DNA of 64,000 nt from GCA-2731375 sp002731375. GTDB taxonomy: Bacteria; Pseudomonadota; Alphaproteobacteria; GCA-2731375. Of the stretch, positions 1 through 9,372 are shown one piece after another. The position numbers were made by a program, and so were the translations under genes. Each line of letters opens with the position of its first letter. The first letter of the stretch is position 1. The stretch spans positions 1 to 64,000 of the forward strand of contig JASMDX010000068.1 in assembly GCA_030752605.1 (NCBI GenBank), given 5' to 3'. Below the pieces are notes generated by a model. It ran no database searches, was not told the DNA's origin, and saw nothing but the letters and a program-made list of their open reading frames with translations.

Positions 1-1
1 G

Positions 2-724
2 GAATCCGGGCTTAGCCAGGCCGACGTCGCCTATATGGCCTATTTCGGCCTGGGACCATTCAAGGGTGCGGCGCAATTCGATGGCCTGCGGGTCGTCGCC
101 ACGCTCTATCCTGAACTGGTGCAGCTGGCAGTGCGCAAACATAGCGGTATCTTCGCGGTCGAGGATCTGCGCGACAGACGTGTTTCGCTGGGGGTAGAAG
201 GCTCGGGCACGGCGGTGGATGCCCACGCCATCATGGCGGCGCATGGTTTAGCAGCGGGCAGCTACAAGGCGCTGAATTATGATCTTGGCGAGGCCACCGA
301 CCGTCTGCGTCTGGGCAAGCTGGATGCCTTATTCATTATCGGCGGCGCACCGGTGCCGGCCATGGCTGATTTGGCGGAACAGAGCAATATTACCCTCCTG
401 CCAATCCACGGCGCAGCCGCGTCGCGCCTGCGCCGGGACTATCCATTCTTCGCCCCGGCGAGACTGCCGGCCGGCGTCTACCGCAACGTGGCCGAGACCC
501 AAACCCTGAGCGTCGGCGCCCAATGGCTGGTATCGGACCGCCTGGATGCAAAACTGGTGTATAAAATTACCCGTGCCCTGTGGCATCCCTCAACCCGGCG
601 GATACTTGACAATGGCCACCCCGATGGCCGCCTGATCCGGTTGAGCAGCGCCCTGGACGCCCTCGGTATCCCGCTGCACGAAGGCGCCAGGCGTTACTAT
701 AAAGAAGTCGGCGCCTTGCCCTAA
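2..724 (+). CDS. TAXI-family TRAP transporter solute-binding protein (5' truncated by window)
   Basis: The reading frame is open from base 2, so the start lies before the window. The first visible residues, SQADVAYMAYFG, match the block of TAXI proteins that reads roughly 'qsDvaydAy.G'. TAXI proteins are periplasmic binding proteins that deliver small organic acids to TRAP permeases. About 240 residues are visible, including a region with VEGSGTAVDAHAIM that resembles the ligand-binding loop, and a C-terminal helix pair typical of the family. No TRAP membrane subunit is visible downstream, so the permease may lie upstream. The family call rests on general resemblance; the ligand is unknown. 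Confidence 0.75.
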   Translation, partial: ESGLSQADVAYMAYFGLGPFKGAAQFDGLRVVATLYPELVQLAVRKHSGIFAVEDLRDRRVSLGVEGSGTAVDAHAIMAAHGLAAGSYKALNYDLGEATDRLRLGKLDALFIIGGAPVPAMADLAEQSNITLLPIHGAAASRLRRDYPFFAPARLPAGVYRNVAETQTLSVGAQWLVSDRLDAKLVYKITRALWHPSTRRILDNGHPDGRLIRLSSALDALGIPLHEGARRYYKEVGALP

Positions 725-794
725 CACCACGCCGTGCCACAGCCTTGCCGCACCACCTCAATCCAGGCCACCTGAATATGTAATGGAGCTCACC

Positions 795-2195
795 GTGAAC
801 GCTAATATTGCAGCCGACCCTGATCCCACCGCAATTCCCATCCGGCCCATCGCTAGCACCGGGCTGGTGGCATGGCAAGAAACTCAGTCGGAAGCCACCA
901 AGGCCTGGTGCAATAGCAACGGATTTTTGGCGGATGCCGGCAAGTTCCTTTTGCTGCCGGGGGAAGACGGTGGGCTGGCCGGCGTTATGCTGGGTTTGGG
1001 CGATAACGTGGAAGGCGCCAGCGGCTATTGGGCCTTTGGCACCTTGGCCACAGCACTGCCAGCGGGAAATTACCGGATAGAGGGCGATTTGACGCCAGCC
1101 CAGGCCGATCAGGCCGCCCTGGCCTGGGCCCAGGCGGCCTACCGCTTCACCCGTTACCTAGGCAAGGATGATGAAGCCGGCAAGGAGAGCGCCCAGCTAT
1201 GTTTGCCTGAAAACGCCGACGGCAAGGCCTTAAAGGGCGCGATCAAAGGCTCGTTTCTGGCCCGCGACCTGATCAACACGCCAGCCTCGGACATGGGGCC
1301 GGAGGAGCTGGCCGCCGCCGCCATGGCTTTGGTGGAAGAATTCGGCGGCATCGGCATGATCATCGTGGGCGATGATCTGCTGGGCGCCAATTACCCGGCG
1401 ATCCATGCCGTGGGCCGTGCCTCGGTCCGGGCGCCGAGGCTGATCGATCTGCGCTGGGGACCGGCCGACGCACCGCGCTTGACCCTGGTGGGCAAGGGCG
1501 TTTGTTTCGATACCGGCGGCCTGGATCTAAAACCCCCTGCCAGCATGCTGAAGATGAAAAAGGACATGGGCGGCGCAGCCACCGTGCTGGGCCTGGCGGC
1601 CATGATCATGACGGCGGAATTGCCACTCTCGCTGCGAGTGCTGATCCCGGCGGTGGAAAATGCCGTGGCTGGCAACGCCTATCGCCCCGGCGATGTGCTG
1701 GCCACCCGCAAGGGTCTGACGGTGGAGGTCGGTAACACCGATGCCGAAGGCCGCATCGTGCTCTGCGACGCCTTGGCCGAGGCTGCAGCGGATGACCCCG
1801 AGTTGATTATTGATATCGCTACCTTGACCGGCGCGGCGCGGGTTGCGCTGGGTCCGGATCTGCCGGCGGTTTTTACCGGCAGCGATGAGCTGGCGGCAGA
1901 GTTGCAAGAGAGAGGCGAGACGCTGGATGACCCCGTCTGGCGTATGCCTCTATACGCGCCATATACCGAGCGCCTGAAAAGCAAGGTCGCCGATTTCAAC
2001 AATGTCTCGGAAGGCGCCTTTGGCGGCGCCATAACGGCGGCGCTGTTCATGCAGAACTTCGTCTCCGACCCTAGCCGTTGGCTGCACATGGACACCTATG
2101 GCTGGAACGACAAGGACCGCCCGGGCCGTCCAGCAGGCGGAGAGGGCCTAGCCATGCGCACATTGTTCGCGGTCATCTCGGAGCGTTTTGGCTAG
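795..2195 (+). CDS. M17 leucyl aminopeptidase family protein
   Basis: This cytoplasmic di-metal exopeptidase removes N-terminal residues from peptides. The M17 signature NTDAEGRIVLCDAL is present near residue 315, and the upstream metal/substrate block GKGVCFDTGGLDLK is intact, with its Lys and Asp ligands. Length (466 aa) fits the shorter M17 branch. An in-frame ATG occurs at 783, but it has no Shine-Dalgarno sequence. The GTG at 795 has GGAG six bases upstream, and that GGAG overlaps the 783 ATG codon, so GTG is chosen. It follows the TAXI gene by about 70 bases in the same direction. The substrate range cannot be judged. Confidence 0.9.
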   Translation: MNANIAADPDPTAIPIRPIASTGLVAWQETQSEATKAWCNSNGFLADAGKFLLLPGEDGGLAGVMLGLGDNVEGASGYWAFGTLATALPAGNYRIEGDLTPAQADQAALAWAQAAYRFTRYLGKDDEAGKESAQLCLPENADGKALKGAIKGSFLARDLINTPASDMGPEELAAAAMALVEEFGGIGMIIVGDDLLGANYPAIHAVGRASVRAPRLIDLRWGPADAPRLTLVGKGVCFDTGGLDLKPPASMLKMKKDMGGAATVLGLAAMIMTAELPLSLRVLIPAVENAVAGNAYRPGDVLATRKGLTVEVGNTDAEGRIVLCDALAEAAADDPELIIDIATLTGAARVALGPDLPAVFTGSDELAAELQERGETLDDPVWRMPLYAPYTERLKSKVADFNNVSEGAFGGAITAALFMQNFVSDPSRWLHMDTYGWNDKDRPGRPAGGEGLAMRTLFAVISERFG

Positions 2196-2204
2196 GACTT
2201 AATA

Positions 2205-3593
2205 TTAGTCAGGCCAGACTGGCGGATGGCTGCCCAGGGGCATGGACGGCCGGGTCCAATGGGCCGGGGTCTCCGACAATTGTGCTGCATGCCGAACCGC
2301 CATTATCATACCATAGCTCGATTGGCTTTCTTCCAGAAAGTCATCCATATCGCTTTCGTCTGGCGCAGCAAAATCGAAACCATTGCCAACTCGCCCCAGG
2401 CCCTGCAACCAGCGGCCCGTTCTGGCCAGGGCGACGCGGATATGCCAGCTGCCGCCCTCGTTCGCCCGCCGGGCCAACGTGGCCATGGCGGAGGCGGCCA
2501 TGAAATAGCCCGAGGCGTGATCCAATGCCTGGCACGGCAAGGCCTTGGGACCGTCCACGCCGGCGGCCTCGGCCTCGGCGAAGTTAATGCCGCTAGCAGT
2601 CTGCACCAGGGAATCAAAGCCCCTGCGTGAGGACCAGGGCCCCACATGGCCATAGGCGGACAGCGAGACGTGGATGATGCCAGGACGCATCTTGGCGACA
2701 TTCTCGGGCCCAAAGCCCCAGCGTTCAAGGCCACCGGGACGATAGCCTTGCACCAGGATATCTGCCTCGGCGATCAACCGGCGCAAGTTCTCTCGGCCTG
2801 CTTCTTGCCGCAGATCAATATGGGTCGACAGCTTGCCGCGCCCGGCATCGGTGACCAGAGCGGCAACCGATGGCAGATGCGGCGCCGTTACCCGCATAAC
2901 ATCGGCGCCGTGCGCCGCCAAGGTCCGCCCGCAAACCGGGCCGGCGATGATCCGGGTCAGGTCCAGCACCCGGACGCCGTCCAAGGGACGCACGCCGGGG
3001 GAAAGCGGCCGCGCCGGTGCATCGCCAATCCGCTCGACGGAAATCAGCGGCTGCTGATCCAACGCCTGGGCCTGGGGGTGCGCCTGCCATTCCTCGGGTG
3101 AGCGCATCATTGTGGCGACCAGGCCTTTCCCGGCGGCTGCGTCCTCGAAATCCTGACCCCGCCATTGGCCAAGGGCAGCGGCAACGGCCTCGCGGTCATA
3201 GGCGCAGTCCAATAATTCCAACACCCCATCCCGGTGATGGGGAAAATTCGTATGCAGACGGACCCAGCAGCTATCGCCGGTTTGATAAGTACCAGCAATC
3301 TTGTCCCACAACGCCGGAGACGGCCCACCGTTGATCTGCAAAAACTGCTCGCTGCGAAATTCGATCAAGGCATGACGCATGTCCACGGCGATGGCTTGGC
3401 GTTTGCCGCCGCGCTGATGCCAGACTCGTGATGCCGCCAGGGCGGAGGCGGAAATCGCCGCCTGGGCCGCCGCACCAACCTTGAATGACGACGGCAGAAT
3501 TGGCCCCTGGCCCGTCAACGTCAAATCGTCCAGACCATCCAGCGGTAGGCCTATCAGACCGCAGATATCCTGCAAAATCTCTCGCGTTTCCAT
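2205..3593 (-). CDS. CaiB/BaiF-type (family III) CoA transferase
   Basis: Family III CoA transferases move CoA between carboxylic acids through aspartyl-linked intermediates. The 462-residue protein has a partial N-terminal lobe (about residues 30-180) and a complete start of the catalytic domain near residue 205 (LDGVRVLDLTRIIAGP). This is followed by SAYGHVGPWSSRRGFDSLVQ, the region that holds the conserved G-[FY]-D block of the family. The C-terminal end is short relative to two-lobed relatives. It starts three bases after the stop of the upstream 226-residue gene, so the two are probably cotranscribed. It ends convergently with the aminopeptidase. The acid substrate is unknown. Confidence 0.85.
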   Translation of the reverse strand: METREILQDICGLIGLPLDGLDDLTLTGQGPILPSSFKVGAAAQAAISASALAASRVWHQRGGKRQAIAVDMRHALIEFRSEQFLQINGGPSPALWDKIAGTYQTGDSCWVRLHTNFPHHRDGVLELLDCAYDREAVAAALGQWRGQDFEDAAAGKGLVATMMRSPEEWQAHPQAQALDQQPLISVERIGDAPARPLSPGVRPLDGVRVLDLTRIIAGPVCGRTLAAHGADVMRVTAPHLPSVAALVTDAGRGKLSTHIDLRQEAGRENLRRLIAEADILVQGYRPGGLERWGFGPENVAKMRPGIIHVSLSAYGHVGPWSSRRGFDSLVQTASGINFAEAEAAGVDGPKALPCQALDHASGYFMAASAMATLARRANEGGSWHIRVALARTGRWLQGLGRVGNGFDFAAPDESDMDDFLEESQSSYGMIMAVRHAAQLSETPAHWTRPSMPLGSHPPVWPD

Positions 3594-3596
3594 TGT

Positions 3597-4277
3597 TCAG
3601 CCCCCCAGGGTGAAAATGAGTTGATATAGACCGGTCTCGGGCGCGCCGACGGCGATGCCGTCGCGCTGCAATTCTGCCCCATCAAAATGTTTTCCGCTTG
3701 CCGCCTTGACCTGATCGGGCAAATTGGCGGTCAGCATTATGGTCCAGTCCGCCGCTCCATCCATCGTATCCTCGGACTCGGCCCTGATTTCTTTTTCCTG
3801 GCTGGGCAGATGGGTGCGTCTTGGATCCAGCTGCCAGATCTGGGCGCTGACCATGCCTGGTTCCGCAAGGGCAGCCTGGGCGCGTTTCAAGGCGGCGCCA
3901 CCGCCAGCATCGCCGGCGGCAAAGCGCAATGTCATGACGGCGGCGCCGTGACCCAGCCCCAGATAGGCCGTGCGGCTGCAGACCAGGCGGTTGGTGTTGC
4001 GGTAGTGGGGCATGCAACGCTGGGTCCAGGATGAAGGGTTGTTGACGCAGTCGAGATAAGCCGGCGTCTCCAGCACCGAGGGGTCGGTGGTTTCGTAGAA
4101 AACAAAAAACTTCGGCGTGGCTTCAAGAGCGATATGGCGGCGGGCGCTGAAAAAACCCTCTAAGGCGACCCGCTCGGCGTGGTGTTCCTTATTATACCAA
4201 TCGTTCAGCGCCTGTTCCTGTTCGAGCACCATGTCGTGCCAGATCGCCAGAATTCCCGAAGACTGCTTTACGCTCAT
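3597..4277 (-). CDS. Conserved protein resembling dimeric alpha/beta-barrel family
   Basis: I do not recognise a named function. The start (LNDWYNKEHHAERVALEGF) resembles the EthD/DabB-like pattern 'WYn.EH..eR..vpGF' found in small ferredoxin-fold proteins that sit beside catabolic enzymes. A second, less clear repeat seems to occupy the C-terminal half (from about residue 105), which would make it a tandem two-domain protein of 226 aa. It is transcribed divergently from the ThDP enzyme at 4358 and is followed after three bases by the CoA transferase, which suggests a role in the same degradation route. No catalytic residues can be named. Confidence 0.6.
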   Translation of the reverse strand: MSVKQSSGILAIWHDMVLEQEQALNDWYNKEHHAERVALEGFFSARRHIALEATPKFFVFYETTDPSVLETPAYLDCVNNPSSWTQRCMPHYRNTNRLVCSRTAYLGLGHGAAVMTLRFAAGDAGGGAALKRAQAALAEPGMVSAQIWQLDPRRTHLPSQEKEIRAESEDTMDGAADWTIMLTANLPDQVKAASGKHFDGAELQRDGIAVGAPETGLYQLIFTLGG

Positions 4278-4357
4278 TGCTGTACACTCTTGCTTTGAAA
4301 GGTTCGATTTCCTGAATGGAACAAGGAACCGGCATTATTTGAGACGGAGTAAGGATT

Positions 4358-6121
4358 ATGAAGGGTGGAGAGCTGATAGCACAGTTTTTGGTGCAGGAGA
4401 AAATCCCCTATGTGTTCGGCATCTGCGGCCATGGCACCGTGGGATTGCTGGATGCCCTCTATGATGTACGCGATGAAGTCAAGCTGATTTCGCCCCGCCA
4501 CGAACAGGTGGCCGCGCATATGGCGGATGCCTATTTCAGGATCAAGCATGAACCGGTTGCGACCTTGACCTCGTGTGGACCCGGTTCGGCCAATATCGTC
4601 ATGCCTATCGCCAATGCCCTAGCCGACAGCTCCGCCATCCTGGCGCTGACGGCAAATATCCCCACCCAGCAGTTCAACCGAGGGCCGTTCCAAGAAATCA
4701 ACCGCCATTTCGCCGCCGACTTTCCGTCCGTCTTAAAGCCGGTGGTCAAGCGCAGCTTTCAGCCGACCCGTGTCGACATGCTGCCCTTGAGCCTGCGCCA
4801 GGCGCTCGAGCTTTCCGTTTCCGGGCGACCTGGTCCGGTGCAGGTGGATGTGCCCTTCAATGTCTTTCAGGAGGAGGCGGACGTACGACTGGAAGCCACC
4901 GCGCGTTTCAAGACCCGAAAGCGACCCGGCACCGATCCGGCGGATATCGATCAGGCCCTGGCCATGCTGGGCGACGCCGAGCGCCCAGCGCTGTTCATCG
5001 GCCATGGTGTTTCCCTGGCCGAAGCCGCGCCAGAACTGGTGGAGTTGGCCGAGCGTCTCAATATCCCGGTGATATCTTCGCCCAACGGCATGGGCTGTAT
5101 CCCCATGTCCCATTCGCTGTCATTGGGCTTTATTGGCCGCAACGGCACTTTTCCGGCCAACCAGGCCGGGCGCCACGCCGATCTGGTAATCGCCGTCGGC
5201 GCCCGCTTTGATGACCGTTCCTCATCTTCGTGGATACCCGGCTATTCCTGGAATTTCCCAAGTACCAAGTTGATCCATGTGGATATCGACGTCAATGAAA
5301 TCGGTCGCAACTATCTGCCTGACCTGGGCATCACCTCTGATGCCGGCAGTTTTCTGCGCCAGATGCTTGGCGCGGCGGCGGAGACCGAGATACCGGTGCG
5401 CAAGGCCTGGCTGGCCGAAATCGAAGGTTGGCGCGATGAATGGCAACGTTTCACCGCCCCAAATTTCGAGCTGCGCACCTCGCCCCTGCGCCCGGAACAG
5501 ATCGTTGCCGACATTCGCGCGGTACTGCCCGATGACGGCATCATCTCGTTGGATTCAGGTGTCCATCACAACTGGTTCATGCAGTTCTGGGACGCGCCCA
5601 TGCCGCAAACAATGTTAAACGCCTGGGGCTTTTCCGGCATGGGTTTCGGCGTTTCGGGCATCCTGGGGGCGAAGCTGGCGGCACCGGACAGGCCCTGCGT
5701 CTCCATCTGTGGCGACGGCGGCTTCACCATGACGCCCCACGTTTTGTGCACGGCGGTGGAATTCGATATTCCCTGCATCTGGGTGGTCTGGAACAATTTT
5801 GCCTGGGGCGCGATCCGCGATATTCAGTACGGCATGTTCGGGGGCCGGGAGCATGGCACCGGTTTCTATCGCGGCGACAACCAGCAGCCCTACAATCCCG
5901 ATTTCGCCGCAATGGCGCGGTCCTGCGGCGTCCATGGCGTCACGGTCACCGAGCCCGATGATTTCAAGGGCGCGCTGGAAGCCGCCATCGCCTTCGGAAA
6001 GCCGGCGCTGCTTGATGTGCATGTGGACCCGGAAGTCCGTCCGCCGGCGACCGGCACCTGGCAATTGCCGCCCACGCCCTTTGGCGAACCAGCTTTTGGC
6101 GGACCATTATTGCAAGGCTAA
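4358..6121 (+). CDS. Thiamine diphosphate-dependent enzyme, acetolactate-synthase-like
   Basis: This has the three-domain layout of the acetolactate synthase/2-oxoacid decarboxylase superfamily: a Pyr domain (1-170), a central domain (about 190-330) and a PP domain (about 370-560). The cofactor-activating glutamate is present in PRHEQ near residue 49. The ThDP-Mg motif begins with GDGGF near residue 452 and ends in WNN about 27 residues later. The length of 587 aa is normal. A Shine-Dalgarno GGAG/AAGGA precedes the ATG. No ilvH small subunit is adjacent, and the genes around it are catabolic, so a 2-oxoacid decarboxylase or C-C lyase role is more likely than valine synthesis. The substrate is unknown. 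Confidence 0.85.
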   Translation: MKGGELIAQFLVQEKIPYVFGICGHGTVGLLDALYDVRDEVKLISPRHEQVAAHMADAYFRIKHEPVATLTSCGPGSANIVMPIANALADSSAILALTANIPTQQFNRGPFQEINRHFAADFPSVLKPVVKRSFQPTRVDMLPLSLRQALELSVSGRPGPVQVDVPFNVFQEEADVRLEATARFKTRKRPGTDPADIDQALAMLGDAERPALFIGHGVSLAEAAPELVELAERLNIPVISSPNGMGCIPMSHSLSLGFIGRNGTFPANQAGRHADLVIAVGARFDDRSSSSWIPGYSWNFPSTKLIHVDIDVNEIGRNYLPDLGITSDAGSFLRQMLGAAAETEIPVRKAWLAEIEGWRDEWQRFTAPNFELRTSPLRPEQIVADIRAVLPDDGIISLDSGVHHNWFMQFWDAPMPQTMLNAWGFSGMGFGVSGILGAKLAAPDRPCVSICGDGGFTMTPHVLCTAVEFDIPCIWVVWNNFAWGAIRDIQYGMFGGREHGTGFYRGDNQQPYNPDFAAMARSCGVHGVTVTEPDDFKGALEAAIAFGKPALLDVHVDPEVRPPATGTWQLPPTPFGEPAFGGPLLQG

Positions 6122-6281
6122 ACTGGCAATGGCCACGTTCGGAGACTAAGGCGCGCGCATAAAGTTTGCATAATGTGGCCTTCGCCGCTTACCATCGGGT
6201 TGGGCAACCAATTTCAGTCATTCCCAGCGTTAGGCGTTTGGTGAATTTCAAGGTCAAACCGATTGGTTGGGGGATATAGTC

Positions 6282-6533
6282 ATGCTCGAATTCCATTCCA
6301 GCAGCTCCAGTGCTGTCAATTCAAAAACCGCGATCCTGGAATGTGTCGATCACGCCTTCAACGGCCTAAATGGCGGCAATTCCACTAAAATGGGCGCGCG
6401 GGTCGCAGCTGAAATAAGGGCCAAGAACCCAAGCATCAATATGGTCTTCGCCCCCTCCACCGGCTTGGATTTGGCGGGTGGTCAGGTGATCGCGGGAATA
6501 GAATCGATCCTTAGCGCTTTACCGCGAAGGTGA
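6282..6533 (+). pseudogene. FIST-domain-like N-terminal fragment
   Basis: This 83-residue frame starts at an ATG with a G-rich ribosome binding site about eight bases upstream. The sequence from HSSSSSAVNSKTAI to INMVFAPSTGLDL resembles the start of FIST sensory domains, with a Ser/Ala-rich first helix followed by a 'lvFasp..dl' strand-loop. Family members continue for more than 300 residues, but here the frame stops where a different relic begins in another frame (6502-6648). I read it as a 5' relic of a FIST gene joined to a cyclase relic. It could instead be a real small protein of unknown role. The family match is from memory and modest. Confidence 0.35.
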
Positions 6534-6648
6534 TTTTGCCGCCGCCTGCAAGGTTTTCGAGGCTTGCGCAGTTGCCGCCCCTGATGACAATGTTACGCAG
6601 TTCTATATTGAATGCCGTGGCATGCTGATCGAGACGCCTCCGGCGTAG
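6502..6648 (+). pseudogene. Relic of a nucleotide cyclase C-terminal repeat region
   Basis: This stretch has no start codon of its own. In the frame open from 6502 it reads SLALYREGDFAAACKVFEA, then AAPDDN, an aromatic-rich helix, and ends MLIETPPA-stop. This is the pattern at the C-terminus of many alphaproteobacterial CHASE2/HAMP adenylate cyclases ('Yr.rdfa.A...F......p.D.....y..Rc...l..pPp'). No catalytic cyclase domain is found upstream. It overlaps the end of the FIST-like fragment in a different frame, which suggests a deletion joined two unrelated genes near 6500-6515. It is probably not translated as a product. Confidence 0.4.
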
Positions 6649-6727
6649 CCTTAGCGCAGGGTTTGGGTGCTGGTCGAAAAATAGCCCAGGCCGCAACCAT
6701 GGCCGTGGCACTAGTTGGAGTTTGATG

Positions 6728-8131
6728 ATGACTGATGATCTGCACTACCAAACCATCCTGGGCCTTTCCAGCCAAATCAAATCAGGTGATCTTTCACCAG
6801 TAACATTGACCGAAACATTATTGGCGCGCATTGAGGCGCTGGACGGAAAGCTGAAATCCTATGCCACGGTGACGGCCGAGAGCGCCTTGGCCGAGGCCCG
6901 GACGGCGGAGGCGGAAATTGCCGCCGGACGTCATCGGGGTCCACTCCATGGCATTCCCATCGCCGTGAAAGACCTTTGTTATACCAAGGGTGTCCGCACC
7001 ATGGGCGGCTGTGCCGTGCTGGCGGATCATGTGCCTGATTTCGATGCCACGGTGGTGCGGCGGTTTCGCGAGGCGGGCGCGGTGCTGCTGGGCAAGCTTA
7101 ACCTGACCGAGGGCGCCATGGCCGGCTATAACCCGGCCTTTGATGTGCCGGAAAATCCGTGGAAAGAGAGCCATTGGTCCGGCGCATCGTCCTCTGGTTC
7201 GGGTGCGGCGACGGCGGCCGGCCTGGCCTTTGCCACCCTGGGCAGTGACACCGGCGGTTCGATCCGCCATCCCGCTGCCGCCTGTGGCACAGTGGGTTTG
7301 AAGCCGACCTGGGGCCGGGTCAGCCGCCATGGGGTGCTGGATCTGGCGCAATCGCTTGATCACGTGGGCCCTCTGACGCGCAGCAGCGCGGATGCCGGCA
7401 TCGTCATGCAGGCTATTTCCGGACTGGACCCTGACGATCCCACCACCCTGGTTGCCCCGGTGCCCGATATGCTGGTCGGACTTGAGGTGGGCGCGAAGGG
7501 TCTGCGCATCGGCTGGGACGAACGCTATGCCAGCAAGGACATAGCGCCGGATTTTGCCGCCGCAATCGCGGCCTCGGTGGAGGTCATGGCCAAGCTTGGG
7601 GCCGAGATCATTGAAGTCACGATGCCGGAAAAACTAAGAGAATTCTTGGCGGGATGGCCCGTCATATGCACGGCGGAGGCGGCCGACGCACACCGCGCGA
7701 CCTATCCCGACCGGGCCGCCGAATATGGACCCTGGTTCAGGGAATGGCTGGCACGGGGCAACTCATTTTCCGCCGCTGATTATGCCCATGCCAACAATCT
7801 GCGCGCCGCCTGCGAAGGTGCTATGCGCCGGACGATGCAGGATATTGATCTGCTGGCTTGCCCTTCCACGGCGCAAGAGGCCTTTCCGGTCACGCCCGAG
7901 ATCTCGTACGGTCCCATTCCCGAGCGCGACCCCTGGCAAACTCGCTTTACCGTGCCCATGGACTATGCCGGCCTACCGACCATTTCACTGCCCTGTGGTT
8001 TGTCCGAACTAGGCCTGCCCCTATCGCTGCAATTCGTTGGCCATCCCTTGGCCGAGCCAATGCTGGTGCAGGCCGGCGCCGCCTTTGAAAGCGCCACGGA
8101 TTGGCACCGCATGCATCCTCCAGGTTGGTAA
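6728..8131 (+). CDS. Amidase signature family hydrolase
   Basis: This is an amidase-signature enzyme, which hydrolyses carboxamides through a Ser-cisSer-Lys triad. The lysine is in IAVKDLC near residue 80. The glycine/serine-rich signature is complete (SGASSSGSGAATAAG followed by LGSDTGGSIRHPAA), which supplies both serines near residues 153 and 177. The 467-aa length is typical. GGAG at 6717-6720 sits four bases from ATG 6725 and seven from ATG 6728; the second is chosen. It may be an acylamide or urea-derivative hydrolase; GatA is less likely because gatC and gatB are absent. Confidence 0.88.
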   Translation: MTDDLHYQTILGLSSQIKSGDLSPVTLTETLLARIEALDGKLKSYATVTAESALAEARTAEAEIAAGRHRGPLHGIPIAVKDLCYTKGVRTMGGCAVLADHVPDFDATVVRRFREAGAVLLGKLNLTEGAMAGYNPAFDVPENPWKESHWSGASSSGSGAATAAGLAFATLGSDTGGSIRHPAAACGTVGLKPTWGRVSRHGVLDLAQSLDHVGPLTRSSADAGIVMQAISGLDPDDPTTLVAPVPDMLVGLEVGAKGLRIGWDERYASKDIAPDFAAAIAASVEVMAKLGAEIIEVTMPEKLREFLAGWPVICTAEAADAHRATYPDRAAEYGPWFREWLARGNSFSAADYAHANNLRAACEGAMRRTMQDIDLLACPSTAQEAFPVTPEISYGPIPERDPWQTRFTVPMDYAGLPTISLPCGLSELGLPLSLQFVGHPLAEPMLVQAGAAFESATDWHRMHPPGW

Positions 8132-8138
8132 GAAAATC

Positions 8139-9359
8139 CTATTCGATCAAGGCCTGATAGGTCAGAACGCGCAATTCACGGCGCAGGGGATAGGTGGACG
8201 AGGGCATCAACTGGGTCAGAAAGATCACGCTCATGTCTTCCATCGGGTCGATCCAGAAGGCGGTACTCGCCGCCCCACCCCAGGCGTGTTCGCCGGGCGA
8301 CCCAATAACCTGTGCCTTGGCCGGGTCCAGCATGACGGAGAAACCCAGGCCGAAACCGATGCCGTCATAGGATGTTTCCGAATGCACCGGCTGACCCATG
8401 GAGGTCAGATCGCCATTGTTGGGCAGATGATTCTCGGACATGTACTCCACGGTCTTGCGGCCCAACAGGCGCACGCCGTCGAGCGCACCCTTGCCTCTTA
8501 GCATCTGGGTAAAACGGTGATAGTCGCCCGCCGTCGACGTAAGACCGCCGCCGCCCGAAAACAGCGTGACTTTACGGTAGACGCTGTCGTTGGGCGCATC
8601 GGCCAGCGCCAACCCGTCGTCTGCCGTGTGCTCGTAATTGGCGGCAAAGCGGTCTTCTTTTTCGAGTGCGATGGCGAAAGAGGTATCCACCATGCCCAGA
8701 GGCCTCAGAATATGCTGCTGGAAAAATTCATCCAGCGGCTGGCCGGAAATCACCTCCGTCAGGCGGCCCAGAAGATCCGTACTGACGGAATAATTCCATT
8801 CCTCGCCCGGATGACAGAGAAGCGGTTGATCGGCCAGTTTGCTGGCGGTTTCCGCCAGGTTGCTCTGACGGTCGGCGAAATTGACGCCGTTGGCGCGGTA
8901 GGCCGCCTCGACCGGCGTTTGCCCCCTGTTGCCATAGGTCAGACCGGCGGTATGGGTCAGCAGATGGCGAAAGGTAATTTGTTGCCGCGCTGGCTCCAGC
9001 ACCGTGTCCGCACCCTGACCCGAGACATAGACCTGCATCTCGGCGAATTCCGGCAGATAACGCGCTATGGGGTCATCGAGCTGAAACAGCCCTTGTTCGT
9101 ACAGCATCATGATGCCGACAGAGGTTATGGGCTTGGTCATGGAGTAGAAGCGAAAAATCGTATCTTCCTCCACCGCCAAGCCAGTTTCGCGGTCGCGTAG
9201 ACCCCTCGTCAGGCAATAGGCCACCCGGCCATGGCGGGCCACCAGCACCAGGGCACCGGGCAGCTTGCCGGCATCAATGTAGCCGTCGATCCACGGGCGG
9301 ATGCGGTCCAGCCGCTCGCTGGACAGGCCGACATCTTCGGGTTTTGCGCTGACGAGCAT
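8139..9359 (-). CDS. Beta-lactamase-family serine hydrolase (class C fold)
   Basis: This 406-residue protein belongs to the penicillin-binding-protein/class C beta-lactamase superfamily, whose members include esterases and D-aminopeptidases. The active-site S-x-x-K tetrad is FYSMTKPI near residue 75, the second-motif tyrosine is in WNYSVSTD, and the third motif appears as HAWGGAAST. No signal peptide is seen, so a cytoplasmic esterase-type enzyme is likely. An upstream ATG at 9395 is possible, but the ATG at 9359 has AAGGAG seven bases upstream and is chosen. The SDR gene ends 13 bases upstream, so the two probably share a transcript. Confidence 0.85.
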   Translation of the reverse strand: MLVSAKPEDVGLSSERLDRIRPWIDGYIDAGKLPGALVLVARHGRVAYCLTRGLRDRETGLAVEEDTIFRFYSMTKPITSVGIMMLYEQGLFQLDDPIARYLPEFAEMQVYVSGQGADTVLEPARQQITFRHLLTHTAGLTYGNRGQTPVEAAYRANGVNFADRQSNLAETASKLADQPLLCHPGEEWNYSVSTDLLGRLTEVISGQPLDEFFQQHILRPLGMVDTSFAIALEKEDRFAANYEHTADDGLALADAPNDSVYRKVTLFSGGGGLTSTAGDYHRFTQMLRGKGALDGVRLLGRKTVEYMSENHLPNNGDLTSMGQPVHSETSYDGIGFGLGFSVMLDPAKAQVIGSPGEHAWGGAASTAFWIDPMEDMSVIFLTQLMPSSTYPLRRELRVLTYQALIE

Positions 9360-9372
9360 GCTTGAACTCCTT

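Noticed and set aside
8517..9200. Long plus-strand open frame opposite the serine hydrolase gene
   Set aside because: It is a GC-rich shadow of a gene with intact catalytic motifs on the other strand and has no family resemblance.
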